Source: an uncultured Oscillospiraceae bacterium
GTDB taxonomy: Bacteria; Bacillota; Clostridia; Oscillospirales; Ruminococcaceae
Assembly: GCA_934466455.1 (NCBI GenBank)
Contig: CAKSLF010000019.1
Location: forward strand, 1 to 22,961
DNA: 22,961 bases
Direction: 5' to 3'
Numbering within the stretch: the stretch's first letter is position 1; every line of letters starts with the position of its first letter. The position numbers and the translations under genes were made by a program. This document shows, in pieces, positions 7,522-15,100 of the stretch. Under the pieces are notes generated by a model that did no database searches, was not told the DNA's origin, and saw only the letters and a list, made by a program, of their open reading frames with translations.

Positions 7522-8178
7522 ATGAAAAGCCGTGCAAATACAAAGCTTCTTTTATCCGGAATTTTTCTTTTACTTTTCTGCGTGCTGATTGCCGTACTTA
7601 AATTTGTTGATGTTCGGGCAATAGGTCCGGAGGGCAGCTCCGTCGGGCTTGCCGCAATTAACGAAGCTGTACACGGTTTTTTCGGAGTAAACCTTGTTTG
7701 GTATAAAATCACCGATGTCCTCGGCTTTGCGGCAATCGGCGTTGCCGGCGGGTTTGCTCTTTTCGGGCTTTGGCAGCTTATCAGCCGCCGCAGCTTTAAG
7801 AAGGTGGATACGGATATTTACTTCCTCGCCGGGTGCTATGCGGCTGCCGTGCTCGTGTATATTTTGTTTGAGCACGCAGTGGTAAATTTCCGCCCGGTTA
7901 TCCTTGACGGAGGGCTTGAAGCATCCTTTCCCTCCTCGCACACCGTGCTTTCTCTCTGCATTATGGGCACCGCAGCCCACCAATTTTTCAGCCGGGCAAA
8001 AAACCGTGCTCAAGCCGCCGTTCTCTGTTCGCTGTGTGCGGTTTTCTCCGCCGCAATAGTAATCGGGCGGCTTGTTTCCGGCGTTCATTGGTTTACCGAT
8101 ATAGTCGGCGGCGTGCTTATTTCCGCAGCAATCGTGTTTCTTTACCTTGGGCTTTGCGAAAAATTCCGTAAAGGCTAA
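7522..8178 (+). CDS. PAP2-family membrane phosphatase
   Basis: A 218-residue protein with several membrane helices (about 8-28, 64-86, 100-118, 140-156, 164-182, 194-213). The phosphatase motifs are visible: N-F-R124-P, S-F-P-S-S-H140 and R183-x5-H189-x3-D193. These mark the type 2 phosphatidic acid phosphatase / undecaprenyl-pyrophosphatase superfamily, which dephosphorylates lipid phosphates at the membrane. The first motif normally starts with Lys seven residues before the Arg; here that place is Glu117, a feature I recall from a clostridial subgroup. GGAGG lies before the ATG at 7522. It stands alone between its own promoter and a terminator; the substrate is not predictable. Confidence 0.9.
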   Translation: MKSRANTKLLLSGIFLLLFCVLIAVLKFVDVRAIGPEGSSVGLAAINEAVHGFFGVNLVWYKITDVLGFAAIGVAGGFALFGLWQLISRRSFKKVDTDIYFLAGCYAAAVLVYILFEHAVVNFRPVILDGGLEASFPSSHTVLSLCIMGTAAHQFFSRAKNRAQAAVLCSLCAVFSAAIVIGRLVSGVHWFTDIVGGVLISAAIVFLYLGLCEKFRKG

Positions 8179-8206
8179 GCTCTTTTGAAATTTATTTTAG
8201 CGCAGC

Positions 8207-8244
8207 AAAATCCCCGTGCTCAAAAAACGAGCACGGGGATTTTT
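8207..8244. terminator. bidirectional intrinsic terminator
   Basis: A 15-bp perfect stem (8207-8221 with 8229-8244) with loop AAAAAAC, ending in T runs on both strands. It separates the convergent PAP2 gene (plus) and the 829-aa surface gene (minus). One copy of the CGTGCTCAA motif forms part of the left arm. Confidence 0.9.
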
Positions 8245-8295
8245 GCTTTGGCACAAATTATATAAAGGTGAGCTTCAAAAAATAGCTTTGCGGCG

Positions 8296-10785
8296 TCAGC
8301 CGATAACCTCTGCGCCGGTGTTGGGGTTCTCTTCGCCCTTTTTCGCTGCTGCGGCTGCTGCACCGATATGAATGGTTTCGCCGCCTGCTGCGCTTCCGAA
8401 GAGGGAGCGGTATTCTCTTTCCGCTTTTGCAAGAACATCATAGTTTCTCACAAGTTCTTTTTGTGCGTCGGTAAGAGCATTGTATGCGTCAAGTGCGGCA
8501 ACAAGCTTTGTTCCGCTTGTTTCGGTGATCTCTCCGATTTGGTTAATCAAATCCTCAACTGCGGCGGCAAGAGGTCTGTTTTCCTCATATGCTGCGTTTG
8601 CAACGGGGATAGAAAGTCCGTCAATGCGGCTGAGAACCATTGCCGATGTAGGAGCGTTGAAGTTAGGATCAAGACCGGTTGCGTATGTAATTCCTCTGTG
8701 ATAACCGGGTCTGAATGTACCCCAGCCGCCCATCTTGATTGCGCCCTTAACAAGGGAATAGCTGTCGTTTTCCCAATCGGCGGGAACGGTTATCTCGATA
8801 AGCTGACGAACGGGGTTTCCGCTGAAGTCGTAAACGCCAATGCCGCCGCCCGGATTGGAGCGGAATGTTGTTTCATTCTCTGCTTTATAATAGATAGATG
8901 CGTTGAAGTTATAAGCACCGGAAAGCTTTTCAATGGGGTTAATAAGGTTTGTAAACTGGATCTTTACCTTTTCGCCCGCTTTGGGTCTGTTGGTATAGAA
9001 ATCAATCTCATTGCCCTCGCTGTCGTACATCTTATAGCTTACTTCTCTTGCGGTGATTACCTGATAGGTGGCAACGCCGTTCTTTTCAATCTTGATGATG
9101 TTTCTGCCGGTAGTAAGACCGGTTACGGTAACCTCATGATTTTTTCCGACGGAAACTCCGCTGTAAGTAAAGCCGCTATAAGAAAGGGTGTTTCCTTTGA
9201 TATTCGGGCGTGCAACGGAAACGGTGCATTCGTCTTCGGGAGTAAAGGTATAGGTTGCGCCCTTGCTGCCCATGTAGAAGAGAATATCGTGCTCGGCGTC
9301 GAGTACGCTTTCTGCGCCGTCGATTCTGTCGAGCGTCATATTGGTTTCAATGGAAGAGCCGTCCGCTCCGACGCTTACTACAAATACGCCGGTGCATTCG
9401 GGCCAAATTGCGGAAAATTCTTTGCTCTTTGTGCTGCTCTGTCCCTGCATATGAGTCATTGCATCATAAGTAACAAGAACAACCGCGGTACCCGCTTTGT
9501 TGGCTACCATCTTTGCAACGGAGCTGTTGTTTTCATCCGGAGTGATGCTTACAACATCGCTGGGGTTGCCGTAAAAATCAACTACCCGATAATGCATATC
9601 GGGAAGTGCGACCTTTGCATTAAAGAAGCTTTCTATTGCCATCCAGTTACGGAATACATTAAGCTCAAAGGTCTCGCCGACGGACATATCCATATATCCC
9701 TTGCCGTTGACATTAAGATATATATCGGCACGGTCGTATACATTCTTCTCAAAGCGATATATGGTATTTTTGTTGAAGGAGGAATCTCCGATATGGAGAT
9801 CCTCTGCGGTAACGGTGATTTCCTTAGAGGCACTCCATGCTTCAAACTGCCAATAGGTTACGCCCTGCGGGTTTTGAACACGATAGAAAGTATTTCCGCT
9901 TACGCTGTCCGGTACTCTGAAAACAGCGGTAACGCCGTTTTCGTCCTCGGTGCAGGACTGCATTTCAAAGAAATTATATATATAGTATGTTCCGAAGGCA
10001 CCGGTGCTTATGGTGGAGCCCTTGGGTGCCTTTATGGTGATTGCAAGTGCCTGCGGGATTTTTGCATAAACATCTATATTGTTGTTGGTTGTCTGGTTTC
10101 CGCTCTTTCTTACGGTAGTGGACATTGCGGTTTCTGCCTTTTCTCCAAGAGGATTAAAGGTTACTATAACGGTATCGCCGTCCATAAAGAGGCAGCTCTT
10201 TTTAAGTGTGCCCCAGTTATCGGCGTCGCCTATTGTAACTTCACGCTTTGTGCCGTCCTTGCCGGTTATATCAAGGCTGAAGTCATAATCGGTTCCGTAT
10301 ACCCAACCGCTGTTGCTTGCATATATTCCGTAAACACGGCGGAAAGTAAAAACGGTATGGTCTGCGTCAACGGTAAATGCAATTCCGCCGTTCAGGTTGC
10401 CTTTTTCGTCATAGCCCTCTGCCCAATATTCGCCCTCGGGAAGAGTTACGATATATTTAAGCTGATAGCCGTCCGCAATGGCTGTGTTTCCGTCAAGAAA
10501 GTCTGCGTCGCCCTTGACCTTTCCGTCATAGGAATATACTTTGAGGCTTGCTATCTGTGCGTTGTGCATGCCTTTAAGCTCTACCTCTACTCCGCCGGAA
10601 AGCGGTGCGGCTGCGTTATAGACCTCTGCCTGTTCCTCGGCAACGGGTTCTTCGTCAACCGGTTCTTCGATGGGCTGCTCGACTGACGGCAGCTCTGCCT
10701 GCTGCGCTTCATCCGCAAATGCAATTACGGGAAGCATTGAAAGCACCATTACCGCTGCAAGCAGTAATGACAGGATTTTTTTCAT
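8296..10785 (-). CDS. large secreted protein with C-terminal three-helix repeat and truncated NPNTG sorting signal; B12-riboswitch controlled
   Basis: An 829-residue exported protein. The signal peptide (MKKILSLLLAAVMVLSMLPV, cleavage near AFA-D) is nearly that of the 1974-aa protein downstream. After an acidic linker (about 26-58) come beta-rich regions, including a Big-type Ig-like stretch near residues 360-470 (SVGETFEL...NSSVAKMVANKAGTAVVLVTY). One three-helix repeat lies at about 735-795 (YNALTDAQKELVRNYDVL), the same unit found seven times in its paralogue. The end, IHI-Ala-rich-KKGEENPNTGAEVIG, has the sorting pentapeptide but stops four residues later, without hydrophobic anchor or basic tail. 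AAGGAGA precedes the ATG. From memory, similar proteins are common in gut clostridia; the ligand is unknown, and the riboswitch upstream suggests a corrinoid role. Confidence 0.8.
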   Translation of the reverse strand: MKKILSLLLAAVMVLSMLPVIAFADEAQQAELPSVEQPIEEPVDEEPVAEEQAEVYNAAAPLSGGVEVELKGMHNAQIASLKVYSYDGKVKGDADFLDGNTAIADGYQLKYIVTLPEGEYWAEGYDEKGNLNGGIAFTVDADHTVFTFRRVYGIYASNSGWVYGTDYDFSLDITGKDGTKREVTIGDADNWGTLKKSCLFMDGDTVIVTFNPLGEKAETAMSTTVRKSGNQTTNNNIDVYAKIPQALAITIKAPKGSTISTGAFGTYYIYNFFEMQSCTEDENGVTAVFRVPDSVSGNTFYRVQNPQGVTYWQFEAWSASKEITVTAEDLHIGDSSFNKNTIYRFEKNVYDRADIYLNVNGKGYMDMSVGETFELNVFRNWMAIESFFNAKVALPDMHYRVVDFYGNPSDVVSITPDENNSSVAKMVANKAGTAVVLVTYDAMTHMQGQSSTKSKEFSAIWPECTGVFVVSVGADGSSIETNMTLDRIDGAESVLDAEHDILFYMGSKGATYTFTPEDECTVSVARPNIKGNTLSYSGFTYSGVSVGKNHEVTVTGLTTGRNIIKIEKNGVATYQVITAREVSYKMYDSEGNEIDFYTNRPKAGEKVKIQFTNLINPIEKLSGAYNFNASIYYKAENETTFRSNPGGGIGVYDFSGNPVRQLIEITVPADWENDSYSLVKGAIKMGGWGTFRPGYHRGITYATGLDPNFNAPTSAMVLSRIDGLSIPVANAAYEENRPLAAAVEDLINQIGEITETSGTKLVAALDAYNALTDAQKELVRNYDVLAKAEREYRSLFGSAAGGETIHIGAAAAAAKKGEENPNTGAEVIG

Positions 10786-10848
10786 GAAAAAAATCTCCTT
10801 CCGTTTCTTTTTTTATCTATGCAAAAACGGCTTTCGCCGGAATTGCCG

Positions 10849-10901
10849 AAAACAAAAACACCTCATGCGGAAAAGTCGCCGGACCTATTCGCACGAGGTG
10901 T
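10849..10901 (-). terminator. leader terminator of riboswitch 1
   Basis: On the minus strand a 12-bp stem with one G-U pair (10890-10901 with 10858-10869) is followed by TTTTTGTTTT. It lies between the aptamer and the 829-aa start codon, so it would cut transcription when the ligand is bound. Confidence 0.8.
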
Positions 10902-10950
10902 AAATTGTTTGTTATATAATGCCATTTGCATAAATATATACATACTCCGT

Positions 10951-11158
10951 CCGAATAAGTCTTCCGGCTATGCTTCACAGCTGTTCCCGCCTTCTCACAC
11001 CGGCTTCTGCTCCGGTGCAATGGCATAAAATGGGCTTCGCTCCGCAATACGGCAAAACGCACGCATCTGTTTTGCGTGTGCAATGTGCGCTCGCACGCAC
11101 GGTAATACCGTGCGGCTCTCTTTTTTGCGCGTTCTTTTATAATTCTTTCGTACTATTC
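10951..11158 (-). promoter_or_regulatory. cobalamin riboswitch 1 (divergent)
   Basis: Minus-strand leader of the 829-aa gene. A B12-box-like block GCATAGCCGGAAGAC is at 10959-10973, followed by TTATTCGG, whose TTATTC can pair with GAATAG at 11153-11158 to close P1. Further blocks match the cobalamin aptamer in order: GAAGCCC (11032-11038), GCCATTGC (11017-11024, for GCCACTG) and GAGAAGGC (10989-10996, for GGGAAGGC). The part corresponding to GGTGAAAATCC is poorly conserved: a hairpin with CGGTATTACCG stands there. The aptamer size, about 208 nt, equals that of riboswitch 2. A leader terminator follows, implying repression by cobalamin at transcription. Confidence 0.7.
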
Positions 11159-11190
11159 ATTTGTCAAAATACAGGAAAATCTACCCTATG

Positions 11191-11219
11191 ATTATCCTAC
11201 TTTTCGCAGCCTTTGTCAA
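11191..11219 (-). promoter_or_regulatory. promoter of the riboswitch 1 / 829-aa gene transcript
   Basis: Minus-strand TTGACA (11214-11219), 17 bases, GATAAT (11191-11196). The transcript would start about 25 bases before the aptamer, leaving a leader of about 400 nt. A second TTGACA at 11162-11167 with an AT-rich -10 region is a weaker candidate and would overlap P1. Confidence 0.8.
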
Positions 11220-11317
11220 GGCGTTTTCGTCAACAAAGCAAAAACTGCGACATTTTTTGTTGAATTTTTCTTATAAAAAATGCCGCCGCCCGCCATACCG
11301 GAAAAAGCCTTAAATTT

Positions 11318-11896
11318 TCAAAGCTCCCCCATGATTATCTCGCCGACAGCCGAAGCTGCTCCGGCAGCATTCGCCTCATCCGTATCAATATGCATTGCGG
11401 GCGAAAATTTTTGGCTTACACGGATTACAACATCTCCGAAAATCGTAGTGCGCTCCTCGGATTTTATTTTTACAAACACGGTTTGTTTATCCGAAATGCC
11501 GAATTTTTCTGCGGTTTCCGGGTCAAGGTGAATATGCCTTTTTGCGGCGATAACCCCTTCGGAAAGCTCGATTTCTCCGCAGGGACCCGCCAGCCTGCAG
11601 CTTCCGGAGCCGGAGAGGTCGCCGCTTTCTCTTATGGGTGCGTTTACGCCAAGGGTGCGGGCGTCGGTAAGAGAAACCTCAACCTGGGTCTGCGCCCTTG
11701 CCGGACCGAGTACGATTACATTCGGAATGGATTTTTTGCTTCCGATTACGGTAACCCTCTCCTCGCAGGCAAACTGCCCCGGCTGAGAAAGCTCCCGTTT
11801 TTTTGTAAGCTCCGCTCCCGCTCCGAAAAGAATTTCAATATGCTCCTTTGAAAGATGAACATGCCTTGCGCTTGTTTCTACCATTACCTCCGACAT
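11318..11896 (-). CDS. pduL: phosphate propanoyltransferase / PduL-type phosphotransacylase
   Basis: A 192-residue protein of the PduL family, which moves an acyl group between CoA and phosphate (acetyl- or propanoyl-CoA to acyl phosphate). Motifs of both beta-barrel halves are present: S-A-R-H-V-H-L-S (residues 9-16), R-H-I-H-L-D (120-125) and M-H-I-D-T-D-E-A-N (168-176), carrying the zinc- and phosphate-binding histidines. The N-terminus begins directly with the catalytic fold, so there is no microcompartment-targeting peptide; a cytosolic role with acetate kinase is more likely. The ATG at 11896 follows GGGGAGAG. It has its own promoter and no other pdu or eut gene nearby. No clear terminator hairpin follows its stop. 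Confidence 0.92.
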   Translation of the reverse strand: MSEVMVETSARHVHLSKEHIEILFGAGAELTKKRELSQPGQFACEERVTVIGSKKSIPNVIVLGPARAQTQVEVSLTDARTLGVNAPIRESGDLSGSGSCRLAGPCGEIELSEGVIAAKRHIHLDPETAEKFGISDKQTVFVKIKSEERTTIFGDVVIRVSQKFSPAMHIDTDEANAAGAASAVGEIIMGEL

Positions 11897-11926
11897 TTTT
11901 TACTCTCCCCGCTTTTTAATACATAT

Positions 11927-11955
11927 ATTATACTTATTCAGACAAAATTTTTCAA
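11927..11955 (-). promoter_or_regulatory. sigma-A-type promoter of pduL
   Basis: Minus-strand TTGAAA (11950-11955), 17 bases, perfect TATAAT (11927-11932), about 30 bases before the ATG. Confidence 0.8.
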
Positions 11956-12020
11956 GGCGGAACAAAAATTTTATCCGTGCTCGGCTTATGCCCGCTTCCC
12001 GGATTTTTTCTTATATAAAG

Positions 12021-12062
12021 ACGGCAGCCCCTTTGCACCTGACCGTACAAAGGGGCTGCTGT
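12021..12062 (-). terminator. hairpin terminator after the 1974-aa gene
   Basis: A stem of about 15 bp including one G-U pair (12021-12035 with 12048-12062). On the minus strand it is followed by CTTTATAT, a poor T run. The block between stem and stop codon resembles that after the third surface gene (see 21645-21690). Confidence 0.6.
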
Positions 12063-12121
12063 CCTGCTTTTTTTAAGCATCACATATTTAGGAAGAAGAA
12101 GTGATTCTATGAAAAATTTAA

Positions 12122-15100
12122 TCAGCCGTATTTTTTAAGCACGAGCACCGCCGCTGCGAGCACGAGCATTGCGGGCGCAATGCTCATTGCCGGTGCGCCG
12201 GTGTTGGGGTTCTGTTCGCCCTTTGCGGCAGCTGCTGCGGTAATGTGGATTACGGAGGAGTTATCTCTCCTGTCATCACTCTTGTTTTCATGCTCGTTCT
12301 TCATTACAATGGCGTATGCCTTTTCGTAAATGACGAGCTTTTTGAGGGCTTCCTCGGAAACAAAGTCCTTCTGCTCCGGAGTAAGTGCCTCATATGCGGT
12401 TCTTGCTGCGTCGATTGCAGCCTTGCTGTCCTTTGTAATAGGAGTGCCGATTGCGTTGATAAGGTCTTCGACCTCTTTTGCCGCAGCCTTATCGGCGGCT
12501 TCTTTTACAAGGCGTTTGTACTCGTTTTCCGCTGCAACAAGCTTGCTTTCTGTGTCGCTTGCAAGGAATTTCTTCTGCTCGGGAGTAAGTGCGTCGAACG
12601 CCTTTCTTGCCTCGTCGATCTTCGCCTTGCTTTCATCGGTAAAGGTTACCTCTCCGATTGCTGCGACCTTGTCGTCAACAGCCTTTGCGGCGGCTTTGTC
12701 CTCGGCTTCTTTTACAAGGCGGGCATATTCGGCTTCCGCTGCTTTGAGGTTATTCTCGGTTTCGGGCTTGAGGAGTTCTCTCTGTGCGGGAGTGAGTTCG
12801 TCAAATGCCTTTCTTGCGGCTTTGACAGCGTTGCCGCTTTCGAGGGTAACGGGAGCGAGCTTCGCAACCGCTTCGTCAACGGCTTTTGCCGCTGCTTCGT
12901 CGGCTTTATGCTGATCAAAGAGCTTTTGATACTCCGCTTCCGCATCGTTGAGAGCCTTTTCGTTCTTCACAAAAGCTTTCTGTTCGGGAGTAAGGGCATT
13001 GAAAGCTTTTCTTGCGGCTTTAATCTTTGCATCACATTCCTCGGTGAGCTTAACCTCGCCGATTGCTGCGATAAGATCGTCAACCGCCTTTGCGGCTGCT
13101 TTGTCCTCGGCTTCTTTTACAAGGCGGGCATACTCGGCTTCCGCATCGGTAAGAGTCTTATAATTCTTTACAAACTCCTTCTGTGCGGGAGTAAGCGCGT
13201 CGAATGCCTTTATCGCCTCATCGATCTTTGCCTTGCTCTCATCGGTGAGGGTTACCTCGCCGATTGCTGCGATAAGATCGTCTACCACCTTTGCGGCTGC
13301 TTTGTCCTCGGCTTCTTTTACAAGGCGGGCATACTCGGCTTCCGCATCGGTAAGAGTCTTATAATTCTTTACAAACTCCTTCTGTGCGGGAGTAAGCGCA
13401 TCATATGCCGCTCTTGCCGCATCGATTTTTGCTTTGCACTCATCGGTAAGAGTTACCTTGCCGATTGCCGCAATCTTATCCTCAACGGCTTTTGCCGCTT
13501 CCTTATCCGCTTTTTCTTTAAGGAGCCGGGCATACTCCGCCTCGGCGTCCGTAAGCTTTTTATAGTTGTCGATATAGGTTTTTGCATTCTCGGAAAGCTT
13601 ATCATAAGCGGCTCTTGCGGCGTCGATTTTTGCCTTGCATTCATCGGTAAGAGTTACTTCTCCGATTGCTTCGATTGCGGCTTTTACCGCCGCAACCTCG
13701 TCATAGTTTGCGGTGGGGTTTTCTTTGGTGTAATCGTCGGTGTAATAGAGAACGATTACATCGCCGTCATGAAGATCCTGCTGCGCAATGCCGAGAGCAC
13801 TGTTTACGCCGTTTATTGTAAACTGCCAGCAGGAATTTTCGCCGTTATCTCCGGCGGAAACCTTGTTTCCGTTATACTCGACCGCCGTGATATAGTTGCC
13901 GCCCGGATTTGTAATTGTTACGCCGACTTTTCTTTGGGCGATGGTGTTGTTAATAAAGGTTCTTACCGTCTGGTTATTATAAACTTCGTACTCCGTCATC
14001 GGGAACCATTCGGTAAGGTTTCCGCCTTTGAGGGTATGGACGGTTCCGTCCGTGCCATGAGCGGAATCTCCGAGAATTTGAATAGAAACCTTCATCTTAC
14101 CGGTTGCAGACTTATACAGCTCTACACCAAAGGTAAGCTTGTAATTCTTATATGTAAGATGAGCAAGCTGAATTCTTTCCTTGTCGGTAAAATCGATTCC
14201 GCCGAATTCACCTTCGGACGCATTTATTTCTTCCTGCGTTCCGTCGCTGTATTTTACAAGGATGTGTTTGCTGTAAAGGGATTCATAGCCGCCCTCCATG
14301 GGAATGCTTATAGGCGGGTTGGCTTCCAACGGGCCTTTTACGGAATCGTCATAAGAATTTATGGAGGTAATTCCGATTACATGTTTTCCCTCGCCGAATA
14401 CGGGATACTCCGCACCCTGCTGCCAGTTATTTCTTCCGTACTCGCCGGAATTGAGCAGCTTTACAAGCTCTCCGTTTGTAACCTGAGCACGGGTCACCTT
14501 TTTGGTTACCTTTTCGGAGGTCATGGGGTCGTCATCTCTGCCGTATTTTGTATATGTGTTGTAATCAACCTTATCTGCATTGAAAACAACCTCTACTGCG
14601 CCTATTCCGTTTGCTGCACCGCAATCCTCCGCAAAATAGTTGTTTTCAACATCGTTGTACAGATCCATCGACTTCATAAAGCCGATTACGCCGCCAAAGG
14701 TGGCGTCTTCGCCTGTTGCGGACACGGTTCCGCTGAAGTAGTTTCCTCTTACTCTGCCTATGCCGTTGCCCCAGTTGTTTTTAACGCCAAGCTCGCCGCC
14801 GAAAATGCCGCCGACTTTGTCTTTGCCCTGAATGCTGCCGGTTGCATAGCAGTTTTCGATAGTAACGCAGGGACTGTTCGGTGCAGAACCCGCAAGGTAA
14901 CCGCTGCCAACGATGCCGCCGACGCCCTCTCCGGTGGCGATAATGTCGCCGTAGAATGCGCAGTTGTTTACAATGCACTTACGCATGGACTGACCCTTGA
15001 AGCCGACGATACCGCCGACATAGTTGCGTCCGTAGACGGTTGCGTAGCTGACGCATCCGGTGATAGTGCCGTTCCATGCGCCGCAGAACGAGCCTATCAT

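Noticed and set aside
8368..10686. Open frame of 772 codons antisense to the 829-aa gene
   Set aside because: Same reason: a shadow of a biased coding strand without ribosome binding site or recognisable domain.
11240..11317. Possible terminator after pduL
   Set aside because: A GC-rich stretch and a T run are present on the minus strand, but I could not find complementary arms for a stem.
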